Assembly: GCA_947627395.1 (NCBI GenBank)
Contig: CANQVW010000003.1
Span: 1 to 41,224, forward strand
Direction of reading: 5' to 3'
DNA: 41,224 nucleotides
Source: an uncultured Bacilli bacterium
GTDB lineage: Bacteria; Bacillota_I; Bacilli_A; ML615J-28; CAG-698
A program made the position numbers and the translations under genes. Under the pieces are notes generated by a model. It was not told the origin of the DNA, did no database searches, and saw only the letters and a program-made list of their open reading frames with translations. Positions 17,636 to 27,193 of the stretch are shown here, piece after piece (the stretch's first letter is position 1; each line of letters starts with the position of its first letter).

Positions 17636-20260
17636 ATGAAGAAAATTGTTTTAATTGATGGTAATAGTTTGATGTTTCGCTCTTATTATGCAACAGCATA
17701 TACAGGAAATCTAATGAAAAATAAACAAGGATTATATACCAATGCTTTGTTTGGTTTTTGTAATATGCTTTCAAAAATATTAGAAGATGAAATGGATGCT
17801 ATTTTTGTTGCTTTTGATGCTGGTAAACAAACCTTTCGTCACCAAGCTTATGAAGAGTATAAAGGTGGAAGAAAACCAATGCCAGAAGAATTTCGCATGC
17901 AAATTCCATATATTAAACAATATTTAGATCTTTTAAATATCCGTCATGAAGAAATGCTTTTATATGAAGCAGATGACCTATTAGCTACTGTAGCAACTCT
18001 AGCTTTACAAGAAGGATATGAAGATATCCGTATTATTACAGGGGATAAAGATCTCTTACAAATGGTTCATGATTCTATTCGTGTCTTTTTAACAAAAAAA
18101 GGTGTCGGAGAATTGGAAGAATATAATGAAGATAATTTTAAGGAAAAAATGGGCTTTTTCTCATGGCAAATTCCTGACTATAAAGGACTTGTTGGCGATA
18201 CAAGTGATAACCTTCCTGGGATTAAAGGCATTGGAGAAAAAACAGCATGCAAATTATTAGAAGATTTTAAGACATTAGAAAAGATTGTTGAAAACGCAGG
18301 ATTATTAAAAGGCAAAACACAAACACTTGTGCAAGAAGGAGCAAAAATAGGATTAGAGTGTAAATCATTAGCGACCTTAAAAAAAGATATTGATTTACCA
18401 TTTACATTAAATGATTTACAAAGAAAAGAACCTTCTTATGATGAATTAATGATTTTCTTTAAAGAAATGGAATTTTATAGTTTACTAAAAAGAATGGATA
18501 AAACGCATAGTAAAACAGAAGGTCAAAAAGAAAAGTCTTTAATCTCTTACAAAATTGTCGATGAGAAGTATGACTTTTCATCTTTTCAAGAATCTTTCAT
18601 TATCCCTGAAGTTTTTAAAACAAATGAATACAGAGGATCTTTTTTAGGATTAGGAATGATGGATCAAAATCATCAAGTATTTATTCCTTTAGAATGTATG
18701 ATGAAAAATGAAAGTCTACACGCTTATTTAAAAGGAGATTATCCTAAAAATACATTTGATGCTAAAAAATTATATGTTGTATTAAAAAGATATGATATGA
18801 TGATTCAAAATATTGTTTTTGATGCTTTACTGGCTGTTTATTTAGTTCAGCCTGCTTTCGCAAGCGATGACGTAAAACGTTCATTAGAGCATTTTATTTC
18901 CACTTCTTTAGAATATGAAGAAAATATTTATGGGGCTCATTCTAAAATGAATATACCTACAATAGAAATCTATAGCCATTATTCTATTGAAAAATGTTTA
19001 GCTGTTTATGAATCCAAAGAAGTTCTATTAGAAAAACTAAAGGAAAAAAATCAAGAGTTTTTATTTCAAAAAGAAATTGAACTAAGCTTTGTGTTAGGGG
19101 ATATGGAACTAGATGGATTAAAAGTGGATCGCCAAAAATTAAACCAAGTTCAAATTGATTTAACTCAAAAAATGGAAGAGAAAGCTCATCAAATTTATGA
19201 AATTGCGCAAGAAGAATTTAATATCAATTCTGTGAAAAAGCTAGGAGAAATTTTATTTGAAAAATTAAAATTACCATCCGGAAAGAAAAATAAAACAGGA
19301 TATAGTACAAGTTCTGATGTTTTAGAAAAATTAGCACCAACTTATGAAATTGCGAAGTATATTCTGGAGTATAGGGCAATTTCTAAATTGTTAAGTACGT
19401 ATATTTTAGGTTTATATGAAGTGATGGATGAAGATGATTTTGTTCACCCAATTTATAAGCAAGCGTTGACTCTAACAGGTAGATTATCTAGTGTTGAACC
19501 CAATATTCAAAATATGCCCATTCGTACTGAAATTGGGCAAGTCATCCGTGAAGCTTTTGTTTCTCGATTTGATGGGGGAAGTATTTTAAGTTGTGATTAT
19601 TCGCAAATTGAACTTCGTGTTTTAGCTCACTTATCAAACGATGAAAAAATGATTTCTTCTTTTCAAAGTGGAGAGGATTTTCATAAACAAACAGCTTCTT
19701 GGTTATATGATGTTCCTTTAGAAGAAGTGACAAAAGAAATGAGAAGAACAGCTAAAGCTATCAATTTTGGGATTGTATATGGAATGAGTGCATGGGGATT
19801 AAGTGAAAGTGTCAACATCACGCCACAAGAAGCAAACAATTACATTCAAAAGTATTTTACAACCCATCATCAAATTCGTACATTTTTAGATGAAACCATT
19901 GAAAATGCGAAAAAGAATGGATACACCGAAACCTTGTATCATCGTATTCGTTATATTCCCGAGTTAACCAGTAGCAATCATACATTATATGGGTTTGGTG
20001 AGCGTACAGCGATGAATTCCCCCATCCAAGGAACAGCAGCTGACATCATTAAACTTGCTATGGTTGAAGTGAAAAAACAAATGAAAGGCATGAAAAGTAT
20101 TTTGATTGCCCAAGTACATGACGAGCTTGTTTTTGATGTTTATCCCAATGAATTAGAAAAGTTAACATCTTTAGTTCAAAAAGTAATGGAAGAAATTGTT
20201 GCTTTAAAAGTGCCTTTACTTGTTGGATGTTCTTCTGGGGAAAATTGGTTAAAATCGTAG
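17636..20260 (+). CDS. polA: DNA polymerase I
   Basis: MKKIVLIDGNSLMFRSYYA 5' nuclease domain; polymerase motifs (SCDYSQIELRVLAHLS, RRTAKAINFGIVYGMSAWGLS, AQVHDELVFDV). ATG at 17636 preferred over 17582. Confidence 0.96.
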   Translation: MKKIVLIDGNSLMFRSYYATAYTGNLMKNKQGLYTNALFGFCNMLSKILEDEMDAIFVAFDAGKQTFRHQAYEEYKGGRKPMPEEFRMQIPYIKQYLDLLNIRHEEMLLYEADDLLATVATLALQEGYEDIRIITGDKDLLQMVHDSIRVFLTKKGVGELEEYNEDNFKEKMGFFSWQIPDYKGLVGDTSDNLPGIKGIGEKTACKLLEDFKTLEKIVENAGLLKGKTQTLVQEGAKIGLECKSLATLKKDIDLPFTLNDLQRKEPSYDELMIFFKEMEFYSLLKRMDKTHSKTEGQKEKSLISYKIVDEKYDFSSFQESFIIPEVFKTNEYRGSFLGLGMMDQNHQVFIPLECMMKNESLHAYLKGDYPKNTFDAKKLYVVLKRYDMMIQNIVFDALLAVYLVQPAFASDDVKRSLEHFISTSLEYEENIYGAHSKMNIPTIEIYSHYSIEKCLAVYESKEVLLEKLKEKNQEFLFQKEIELSFVLGDMELDGLKVDRQKLNQVQIDLTQKMEEKAHQIYEIAQEEFNINSVKKLGEILFEKLKLPSGKKNKTGYSTSSDVLEKLAPTYEIAKYILEYRAISKLLSTYILGLYEVMDEDDFVHPIYKQALTLTGRLSSVEPNIQNMPIRTEIGQVIREAFVSRFDGGSILSCDYSQIELRVLAHLSNDEKMISSFQSGEDFHKQTASWLYDVPLEEVTKEMRRTAKAINFGIVYGMSAWGLSESVNITPQEANNYIQKYFTTHHQIRTFLDETIENAKKNGYTETLYHRIRYIPELTSSNHTLYGFGERTAMNSPIQGTAADIIKLAMVEVKKQMKGMKSILIAQVHDELVFDVYPNELEKLTSLVQKVMEEIVALKVPLLVGCSSGENWLKS

Positions 20261-20269
20261 GTTAAGTCT

Positions 20270-21106
20270 ATGCCAGAATTACCTGAAGTAGAAACAGTTC
20301 GTAGATCTTTATCGGAAATTCTTTTAAAACGAAAAATACAATCTGTTATTATAAACTATTCTAAAATCATTTCCAATCAAACAGAAAATGAATTTATGGA
20401 AAAAGTAAAAGGACAGACTTTTCATAAAATCGATAGAAAAGGAAAATATTTAATCTTTTATTTAGATGATTACATTTTGCTTAGCCATTTAAGAATGGAA
20501 GGAAAATATTTTTATATACAAGATATGTGTCTGTCTGAAGAAGAAAGAACAAAACATGACCATGTTATTTTTATATTCGAAGGAGCAGAACTTCGTTATC
20601 ATGACACACGTAAGTTTGGAAGAATGTATTTATATCCCATAGTAGAAGATATCTATCACATACCACCTCTTTCCTCTTTAGGATTTGAACCCTTCGATGA
20701 AAGTTGTACAGTTTCTTATTTGAAAGAAAAAGTAAAACAAAGAAGATCCCCCATAAAAACGATCCTTCTTGATCAAAGTATTATCGCAGGACTTGGAAAT
20801 ATTTATGCCGATGAAGTTCTTTTTATGTGTCATCTTCATCCCCTAGAACTTACTTCCACTTTATCAGATGAAGATTTTCAAAATATTATTTTCTCTTCCA
20901 TCTTGGTTTTAAATAAAGCCATCTCATTAGGAGGAACCACGATTCGAAGTTTTGAAAGTAGTTATCATATTACAGGAAGATTTCAAAATGAATTAAAAGT
21001 TCATGAACAAAAAGTATGTCCAGTATGTAAAAATACCATTCAAAAAATAGTTGTTGGCGGCAGGGGAACTTATTATTGTCCAACTTGTCAAAAACTGAAA
21101 TCTTGA
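20270..21106 (+). CDS. mutM: Formamidopyrimidine-DNA glycosylase
   Basis: MPELPEVETVRRSL N-terminus and C-terminal zinc finger CPVCKN...GRGTYYCPTCQK. Confidence 0.96.
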   Translation: MPELPEVETVRRSLSEILLKRKIQSVIINYSKIISNQTENEFMEKVKGQTFHKIDRKGKYLIFYLDDYILLSHLRMEGKYFYIQDMCLSEEERTKHDHVIFIFEGAELRYHDTRKFGRMYLYPIVEDIYHIPPLSSLGFEPFDESCTVSYLKEKVKQRRSPIKTILLDQSIIAGLGNIYADEVLFMCHLHPLELTSTLSDEDFQNIIFSSILVLNKAISLGGTTIRSFESSYHITGRFQNELKVHEQKVCPVCKNTIQKIVVGGRGTYYCPTCQKLKS

Positions 21107-21131
21107 CAAAATGAAGAATATGAGATAATAT
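21103..21131 (+). promoter_or_regulatory. Sigma-A-type promoter overlapping the mutM stop codon
   Basis: TTGACA (21103-21108), 17-nt spacer, TAATAT (21126-21131). Confidence 0.65.
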
Positions 21132-21155
21132 AGATGAAAAAAGGAAGGATAGGAT

Positions 21156-21719
21156 ATGGTCATTGGAATCACAGGAGGAATTGCATCAGGAAAATCATTT
21201 CTTACCTATTACTTACAAGAGTTAGGATATCCTGTTATTGATTGTGATGTGATTACGCATCAAGCTTATCAAGAGGATACCATTCAAGAAAACATTGTAA
21301 AGTTTTTTCATACTTTAGATCGAAAAGAAATCGGAAACCTTGTTTTTTCTAATCCATCCTTAAAAAAGCAATTAGAAAGTATTCTTCATCCCTATATTCG
21401 CAAGAAAGTTATAGAAGAAATAGAAAAACATGCAACGGAAGAACTTGTTTTTTTAGATGCACCCATTTTAATTGAAGCAGGATTTCAAGATTTAGTTGAC
21501 CGTATTATTGTTGTTGATGCAAAGGATTCTATTCGTCTAGAAAGATTGATCAAAAGAGATCATATCTCAAAATCTTTTGCTTTAAATAAAATGCATCAAC
21601 AAATGTCTACAGAAGAAAAAAAACAATATGCAGATTATATTCTAGATAATAATGGTTCATTAGAGGAAACCAAAATCAATATCAATAAACTTTTAGAAAC
21701 CCTTAGAAAGGAGAAATAG
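21156..21719 (+). CDS. coaE: Dephospho-CoA kinase
   Basis: MVIGITGGIASGKSFLTYYLQELGYPVIDCDVITHQAY; FLDAPILIEAGF. Confidence 0.95.
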   Translation: MVIGITGGIASGKSFLTYYLQELGYPVIDCDVITHQAYQEDTIQENIVKFFHTLDRKEIGNLVFSNPSLKKQLESILHPYIRKKVIEEIEKHATEELVFLDAPILIEAGFQDLVDRIIVVDAKDSIRLERLIKRDHISKSFALNKMHQQMSTEEKKQYADYILDNNGSLEETKININKLLETLRKEK

Positions 21720-21722
21720 AAA

Positions 21723-22079
21723 ATGCGATTAAAATACTATTTTTCAAAAGACTTTGAAACAAGAGATCATCATGAATTAGAACCTCTACGTACAAAGTAT
21801 TATTCTTGCAGAAAAGATGAAGCTATGGATGCTGTAGAAAGAATTGCAAGAGAAATGAAATGTAAAATATGTTATAGAGATAATGAGAGATATGAAGTGA
21901 TGTTTGAAAATGCTTCATTTACCGCAACTGCAACCATTACTTCCACATCCTTTCGCGAAACAGCTGTTGATTTTAAAGTATTGACATATAATATTTTACC
22001 TACTGCTAAAGGAATTAAAGTCATTACAGATCTTTACCAACGTTTAGGAAAGCAAATTCAGTTTAAAGATAAACATTAA
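21723..22079 (+). CDS. Uncharacterised 118-aa cytosolic protein in the coaE-dnaB interval
   Basis: Tightly packed between coaE and dnaB with SD. One CKIC pair; no family recognised. Not NrdR-like by sequence. Confidence 0.75.
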   Translation: MRLKYYFSKDFETRDHHELEPLRTKYYSCRKDEAMDAVERIAREMKCKICYRDNERYEVMFENASFTATATITSTSFRETAVDFKVLTYNILPTAKGIKVITDLYQRLGKQIQFKDKH

Positions 22080-22089
22080 GGAGAAAATC

Positions 22090-23355
22090 ATGCCTGAACT
22101 TATGTACGATACTTTTGTTCTTTCTCATAAGAAACAATTGAATAGTGAAGATCTTTTATCTTTAACTTCTTGTTATTTACCTTTAATTGGTATGGATAGT
22201 TATGTTTTTTATACTCTTCTTTCCACATTACAAGAAAATCAAGAATATTCATTCAAGAAAATATTAGATATATTAAATTTATCGGGGATGAAAAAACTAA
22301 CATCAGCACAAGAAAAATTAGAAGGAATTGGACTTCTTGAAGTATATCATCATGAAGATAAAGGATATATGTACAAAATGAATGCTCCTTTTTCGGAAGA
22401 ACAATTTTTACAAGAAGAAGTATTATTGAGTTTATTAGAATCACAAATTGGACAAATTGAAATTCAAAAAATGAAACAAAAATATCAAACCAATACCAAA
22501 GGGTATCAAAACATTACAAAATCATTTGATGATATTTTTGAAATTAGCACGGAAAATAATCAAACGGTATTAACTAAATTGATTCAACCAACATTATCTT
22601 TTGAAAATCATCATTTTAATTATGTATTATTTAAAATGTTATTTGATTCTTCTTTTATTGGTGAAGAAGTTCTCGAAGAACAGGAATTTAAAAATATGGT
22701 TCTAAAAGTCAGTTTCATTTATAAATTGAATGAAGAAGAAATGAAAGATGTTGTTACAAAAACCATTACTATAGATCAAAGATTTGATTATCCAACTTTA
22801 TCAAAAAATGCGAAAATGGCTTTTCAAAAGAAATATAAAACAACAACACCAAGATTAACAACCCAAAAAGATGATCAATATATTGCAAGCATTCAAGATG
22901 ACCAATTAATTGCCTTATGTAACTCATTAGAATGTATGTCACCGAGTGATGTATTACAAGAACTTTCAGGAATTAAACCAAGTGATGCTGAAGTAAAAAT
23001 GTTTGCTGATTTAATTCACAATACAAATTTAAGTATCAGTGTCATTAATTTAATGATTTTAATTGTCAATCAAGAAAAAGAAGGAGAACTTCCAGGATAT
23101 AGTTACTTTGAAAAAATTGCCAACACTTGGGCAAGAGCTAAATTAAAAACACCATTAGATGTCATTCACTATTTAGAAAAGAAAAAGAAAAAAGAAACAA
23201 CAACTTCTACTTCCAAGAAGAAAACACCAGTGCCAGATTGGTACTCAGAATATGAAAAGTCTTTAGAAGAAAATAAAACAGATCAAACAAACATCAATAC
23301 ATCAGAAGTTGTGGAAGACATCAAAAAAATAGCAAAAAATTTATTTGAGGATTAA
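22090..23355 (+). CDS. dnaB: Replication initiation/membrane attachment protein DnaB (Bacillus-type)
   Basis: N-terminal winged-helix region and C-terminal DnaD-like domain (YSYFEKIANTWARAKLKTPLDVIHYLEK). Immediately upstream of dnaI. Confidence 0.85.
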   Translation: MPELMYDTFVLSHKKQLNSEDLLSLTSCYLPLIGMDSYVFYTLLSTLQENQEYSFKKILDILNLSGMKKLTSAQEKLEGIGLLEVYHHEDKGYMYKMNAPFSEEQFLQEEVLLSLLESQIGQIEIQKMKQKYQTNTKGYQNITKSFDDIFEISTENNQTVLTKLIQPTLSFENHHFNYVLFKMLFDSSFIGEEVLEEQEFKNMVLKVSFIYKLNEEEMKDVVTKTITIDQRFDYPTLSKNAKMAFQKKYKTTTPRLTTQKDDQYIASIQDDQLIALCNSLECMSPSDVLQELSGIKPSDAEVKMFADLIHNTNLSISVINLMILIVNQEKEGELPGYSYFEKIANTWARAKLKTPLDVIHYLEKKKKKETTTSTSKKKTPVPDWYSEYEKSLEENKTDQTNINTSEVVEDIKKIAKNLFED

Positions 23356-23356
23356 T

Positions 23357-24172
23357 ATGGATTACTTAAAAGAAGCATTGAAAGATAAAGAAGTAAATCT
23401 TTTTTCTAAACAATTAACGAAAGAAGAACAAGAAGAAAATGTTCTTATTTTATATCTTCAAGCAAGGATGAATCAAATATGTCATCATTGCCAAGGAAAA
23501 GATGTTTGTCATAGTGATGTAGAATTGATGCAAAGTAGACTTGAAAAAACAAAAGATGTTGTAAGTAGAGTTTATTTTCCATGTACATATAAAGATGTCA
23601 TTGAAGATGGAACTTTAGATATGATGTTTTTTCCTCAATCTTCAATGATGGGTGATGTTTATCCAAGTGAAGGAAGAACTGAGATTTTCCAAGAAATTCA
23701 AAGAGTCAAAGAAAATCCAAATGCGAAAGGAATTTATTTATATGGAGCCTTTGGTACAGGAAAAACATACCTTATGCTCAATTTAGCAAAATACCTTTCA
23801 AAAAAAGGGAAGAGAGTTATTTTTGCTTATTATCCAGAGTTGGTTCGTAAAGTAAAAAGTTCTATTGGCGATGGATCTTTAGAAAGAATGATTCAAAATT
23901 TAAAGAACGTTGATGTTTTAATGTTAGATGATGTTGGCGGAGAAATGAATACAGCCTTCATTCGCGATGAATTTTTAGGAACTGTTTTACAACATCGTAT
24001 GATTCATCAACTTCCGATATTTATGACTTCTAATTATGATTTAAAAACATTAAAAGAACATTTCAGTTTAACAAAAGATGAAAATGATTCACTGAAAGCA
24101 AGTCGTATCATGGAAAGAATTACATTCATGACGAAAGTCGTTTATTTGAAAGATCAAAACTACCGAAGATAG
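23357..24172 (+). CDS. dnaI: Primosomal helicase loader DnaI
   Basis: N-terminal CHHCQGKDVCH; AAA+ Walker A GAFGTGKTYLM; Walker B VLMLDDVGGE; MTSNYDLKTL. ATG at 23357 preferred over 23345. Confidence 0.92.
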   Translation: MDYLKEALKDKEVNLFSKQLTKEEQEENVLILYLQARMNQICHHCQGKDVCHSDVELMQSRLEKTKDVVSRVYFPCTYKDVIEDGTLDMMFFPQSSMMGDVYPSEGRTEIFQEIQRVKENPNAKGIYLYGAFGTGKTYLMLNLAKYLSKKGKRVIFAYYPELVRKVKSSIGDGSLERMIQNLKNVDVLMLDDVGGEMNTAFIRDEFLGTVLQHRMIHQLPIFMTSNYDLKTLKEHFSLTKDENDSLKASRIMERITFMTKVVYLKDQNYRR

Positions 24173-24258
24173 TTTTCTATCGTAGATAGTATGGTATCAA
24201 AGATAGTATGTAACTATAGATAGAGGCAATAAATACAAAATGTTCAAACAAATTAACA

Positions 24259-24287
24259 TTGACAATCAAAAAGTTTAGTGATATAAT
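24259..24287 (+). promoter_or_regulatory. Sigma-A-type promoter of thrS leader
   Basis: TTGACA (24259-24264), 17-nt spacer, TATAAT (24282-24287). Confidence 0.8.
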
Positions 24288-24310
24288 GTTTTTAAATAAA
24301 ACCTTTGTAT

Positions 24311-24535
24311 ATCAAATGCTATGAAGAGGACAAGATATAAGATCAACTCATGATCAGTGATGCAGGATAGTGAGAACTGCAAATGAAGCATCTTATGTTA
24401 CTACCTCAGAGCAGAACCTGAAAAGGAATTTCGCTTCCAGCGTTAACGGAAAATGAAGAGCTTGGTCATCCAAGAATAAAGGTGGTACCGCGGAAAAATT
24501 CGTCCTTTGATGTATTTCAAAGGCTTTTTTTATAT
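24311..24535 (+). ncRNA. T-box leader (threonyl) upstream of thrS
   Basis: Conserved AAAGGTGGTACCGCG (24478-24492), Stem I elements (GAAGAGGACAAG), terminator CCTTTGA..TCAAAGG plus T-run (24504-24530). ACT-ACC (24400-24405), both Thr codons, sit beside the predicted lower Stem I. Confidence 0.93.
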
Positions 24536-24556
24536 TATTTAGAAAAGGAGATTATT

Positions 24557-26464
24557 ATGAAAATTACATTTCCAGACGGAACAAACAAAGAATTTAAAAA
24601 AGGAACTCATGCATATGAAATTGCAAGTTCAATTTCTTCCTCATTAGCTAAAAAAAGTATTTACGCAATTGTGAATGGAAAACCATACGATTTATATCGT
24701 CCCATTGAAGAAGATGCAACTATCGAACTAAAAACAAAGGAAGATAGTTTTGATGTGTTAAACCATTCTTGTAGTCATTTATTAGCTAGTGCTGTTAAAA
24801 AATTATACCCTCAAGCTATGTTTGGTGTAGGACCATCCATTGAAGAAGGATTTTATTATGACATTCAACCAGGAGAAGGAATCAAATTTACAGAAACTGA
24901 TTTAGCAGCCATCGAAAAGGAAATGAAACATATTGCAAGTCAAGATCTTCCTTTTAAAAGAATTGAAACAACAAAAGAAGAAGCACTTGAATTGTTTAAA
25001 AATGATAAGTATAAACAAGAAATTATTCGTGACTTAGAAGATGGTGTTACCATTACTTTATATCAACATGGAGATTATGTTGATTTATGTCGTGGCCCAC
25101 ATGTTCCATCCACAAAATTTTTGAAAAACTTCAAGTTAACAAATGTGAGTGGTGCATACTGGCGAGGGGATTCTAAAAATGAACAACTACAACGTATTTA
25201 TGGAGTTTGCTTCTTTGAAGAAAAAGAATTGCAAGAACATTTGCAACATTTAGAAGAAAGAGCAAAACGGGATCATCGTAAACTTGGAAAAGAATTAGAA
25301 TTATTCATGATCAGTGAATATGGACCAGGATTTCCATTTTGGCTTCCTAAAGGAATGGTATTACGTAAGACATTAGAAAATTATTGGTATAAAGTTCATA
25401 CACGTGAAAATTATCAATTTATTCAAACACCTATTATGTTAAATAGAACTCTGTGGGAAATTTCTGGACATTGGGAAAATTATCGTGAAAACATGTATAC
25501 TTCTAAAATTGATGACCAAGATTTCGCAATTAAACCAATGAATTGTCCAGGAGGATTATTGGTTTATAAAAATAGTATTCATTCTTATAAAGATTTACCA
25601 ATTCGATTAGGTGAACTTGGTTTGGTACATCGTCATGAAGCTAGTGGTGCTTTAAATGGATTATTTAGAGTTCGTAACTTTACACAAGATGATGCTCATA
25701 TTTTCTTAAGAGAAGATCAAATTGTAAGTGAAGTTTCTTCATTGATTCGTTTATATGATGAAGTATATAGCACATTTAATTTATCTTATCATATAGAACT
25801 ATCCACAAGACCAGAAAATAAATACATTGGAAAATTAGAAACATGGAACATTGCGGAAGAAGCATTAGCCAATGCATGTAAATCTGCTGGCAAGGATTTT
25901 AAAGTAAATCCAGGAGATGGTGCATTCTATGGACCAAAGTTAGACTTCAAATTAAGAGATTCTATGAATCGAATTTGGCAATGTGGTACGATTCAATTAG
26001 ATATGAATTTACCAGAGCGTTTTGATATTACTTATGTTGGCAGTGATGGTCAATTAAAAAGACCTGTAATGCTTCATAGAGCTTTATTTGGTTCTATTGA
26101 GCGTTTCATTGGTATACTTACAGAACATTTTGGCGGTGCTTTCCCTGTGTGGTTAGCTCCAGTACAAGTGAAAATCATTCCAGTTCATGTAAAGAATCAT
26201 CAAGAATATGTTGAAAAAATATATGAGAAGTTGAGAGAATTAGACATTCGTCCTGAAATGGATCTTCGTGATGAAAAATTATCTTATAAGATTCGTGATG
26301 CACAAACAAAGAAGATTCCATATCAATTAGTTGTTGGCGACAATGAAGTAGAACATCAACAACTTTCTGTTCGTAAGTATGGATCTACAGAAACAAAGCA
26401 ATTATCGGTTGATGAATTTATTTGCCAAATCATGGACGAAATTAAAACTTTAAAATATAAATAG
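24557..26464 (+). CDS. thrS: Threonyl-tRNA synthetase
   Basis: TGS domain N-terminus, HSCSHLLASAVKKLYP, class II core (FAIKPMNCPGGLLVYK, RVRNFTQDDAHIF). ORF-track start at 24482 is inside the T-box. Confidence 0.97.
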   Translation: MKITFPDGTNKEFKKGTHAYEIASSISSSLAKKSIYAIVNGKPYDLYRPIEEDATIELKTKEDSFDVLNHSCSHLLASAVKKLYPQAMFGVGPSIEEGFYYDIQPGEGIKFTETDLAAIEKEMKHIASQDLPFKRIETTKEEALELFKNDKYKQEIIRDLEDGVTITLYQHGDYVDLCRGPHVPSTKFLKNFKLTNVSGAYWRGDSKNEQLQRIYGVCFFEEKELQEHLQHLEERAKRDHRKLGKELELFMISEYGPGFPFWLPKGMVLRKTLENYWYKVHTRENYQFIQTPIMLNRTLWEISGHWENYRENMYTSKIDDQDFAIKPMNCPGGLLVYKNSIHSYKDLPIRLGELGLVHRHEASGALNGLFRVRNFTQDDAHIFLREDQIVSEVSSLIRLYDEVYSTFNLSYHIELSTRPENKYIGKLETWNIAEEALANACKSAGKDFKVNPGDGAFYGPKLDFKLRDSMNRIWQCGTIQLDMNLPERFDITYVGSDGQLKRPVMLHRALFGSIERFIGILTEHFGGAFPVWLAPVQVKIIPVHVKNHQEYVEKIYEKLRELDIRPEMDLRDEKLSYKIRDAQTKKIPYQLVVGDNEVEHQQLSVRKYGSTETKQLSVDEFICQIMDEIKTLKYK

Positions 26465-26473
26465 GAGAAGTCA

Positions 26474-27193
26474 ATGCAAGACAAATCCAATCCAATCGTT
26501 CAATTAGAATCTAAGTATTTGGTTGCCTTTCTTCTTTCCTTTGCATGGCTACTCGTAGGTCCAGTCTTGTTCATTATCCCTCTAATGATGCAATCACAAA
26601 TCGAAAATGGACAAATTATCATGGATGGTTCTGGAACCTTTGTTTTATCGAATGTAGCTAATTTAATTGCACTCGCTATTATTGTGGGAATTTTTTATCC
26701 AATTTTATTGAATGATTTAAAAAAATGGAAAAAAGATTGGTGGAAAAATATTTTATATATTCTCGTTGCTTTTTTTCTCATTTTAGGATTCAATCAACTA
26801 TTTGGATATCTTTATAAGGTATTTAAAATTGAAGGAACTTCCGATAATCAACAAATCATTGTGGATGCTATGACAGGAAGTAAAGCAATTTATGTCATTC
26901 TTTATTCCGTTTTATTAGCCCCTGTTTTTGAAGAAATTGTTTTTCGTAAGTTCTTATATGGATTTTTACGTATTCGTTTTAAATTACCAGCGTGGTTATG
27001 TGTTCTTCTTACTTCCATTGTTTTTGCTTTGATTCATGTAGTGAGTGATTTTGAAAGTTTGAAGTTTTTCTTTGAATATTTTGCTTTAGCACTTGTGATT
27101 ACTACGGTTTACGCTATTTCTAAAGAAAATGTATTTGCAAGTATAGGAGCCCATTTTCTAAATAATTTATTTGGTGTAATTGAGCTATTATGA
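26474..27193 (+). CDS. CPBP family intramembrane glutamic endopeptidase
   Basis: EEIVFRKFLYG (EExxxR), FALIHV (FxxxH), GAHFLNN; multiple TM segments. Confidence 0.88.
   Translation: MQDKSNPIVQLESKYLVAFLLSFAWLLVGPVLFIIPLMMQSQIENGQIIMDGSGTFVLSNVANLIALAIIVGIFYPILLNDLKKWKKDWWKNILYILVAFFLILGFNQLFGYLYKVFKIEGTSDNQQIIVDAMTGSKAIYVILYSVLLAPVFEEIVFRKFLYGFLRIRFKLPAWLCVLLTSIVFALIHVVSDFESLKFFFEYFALALVITTVYAISKENVFASIGAHFLNNLFGVIELL

Noticed and set aside
24482-24556. 25-aa N-terminal extension of thrS
   Set aside because: Lies in the T-box and terminator; canonical start at 24557.
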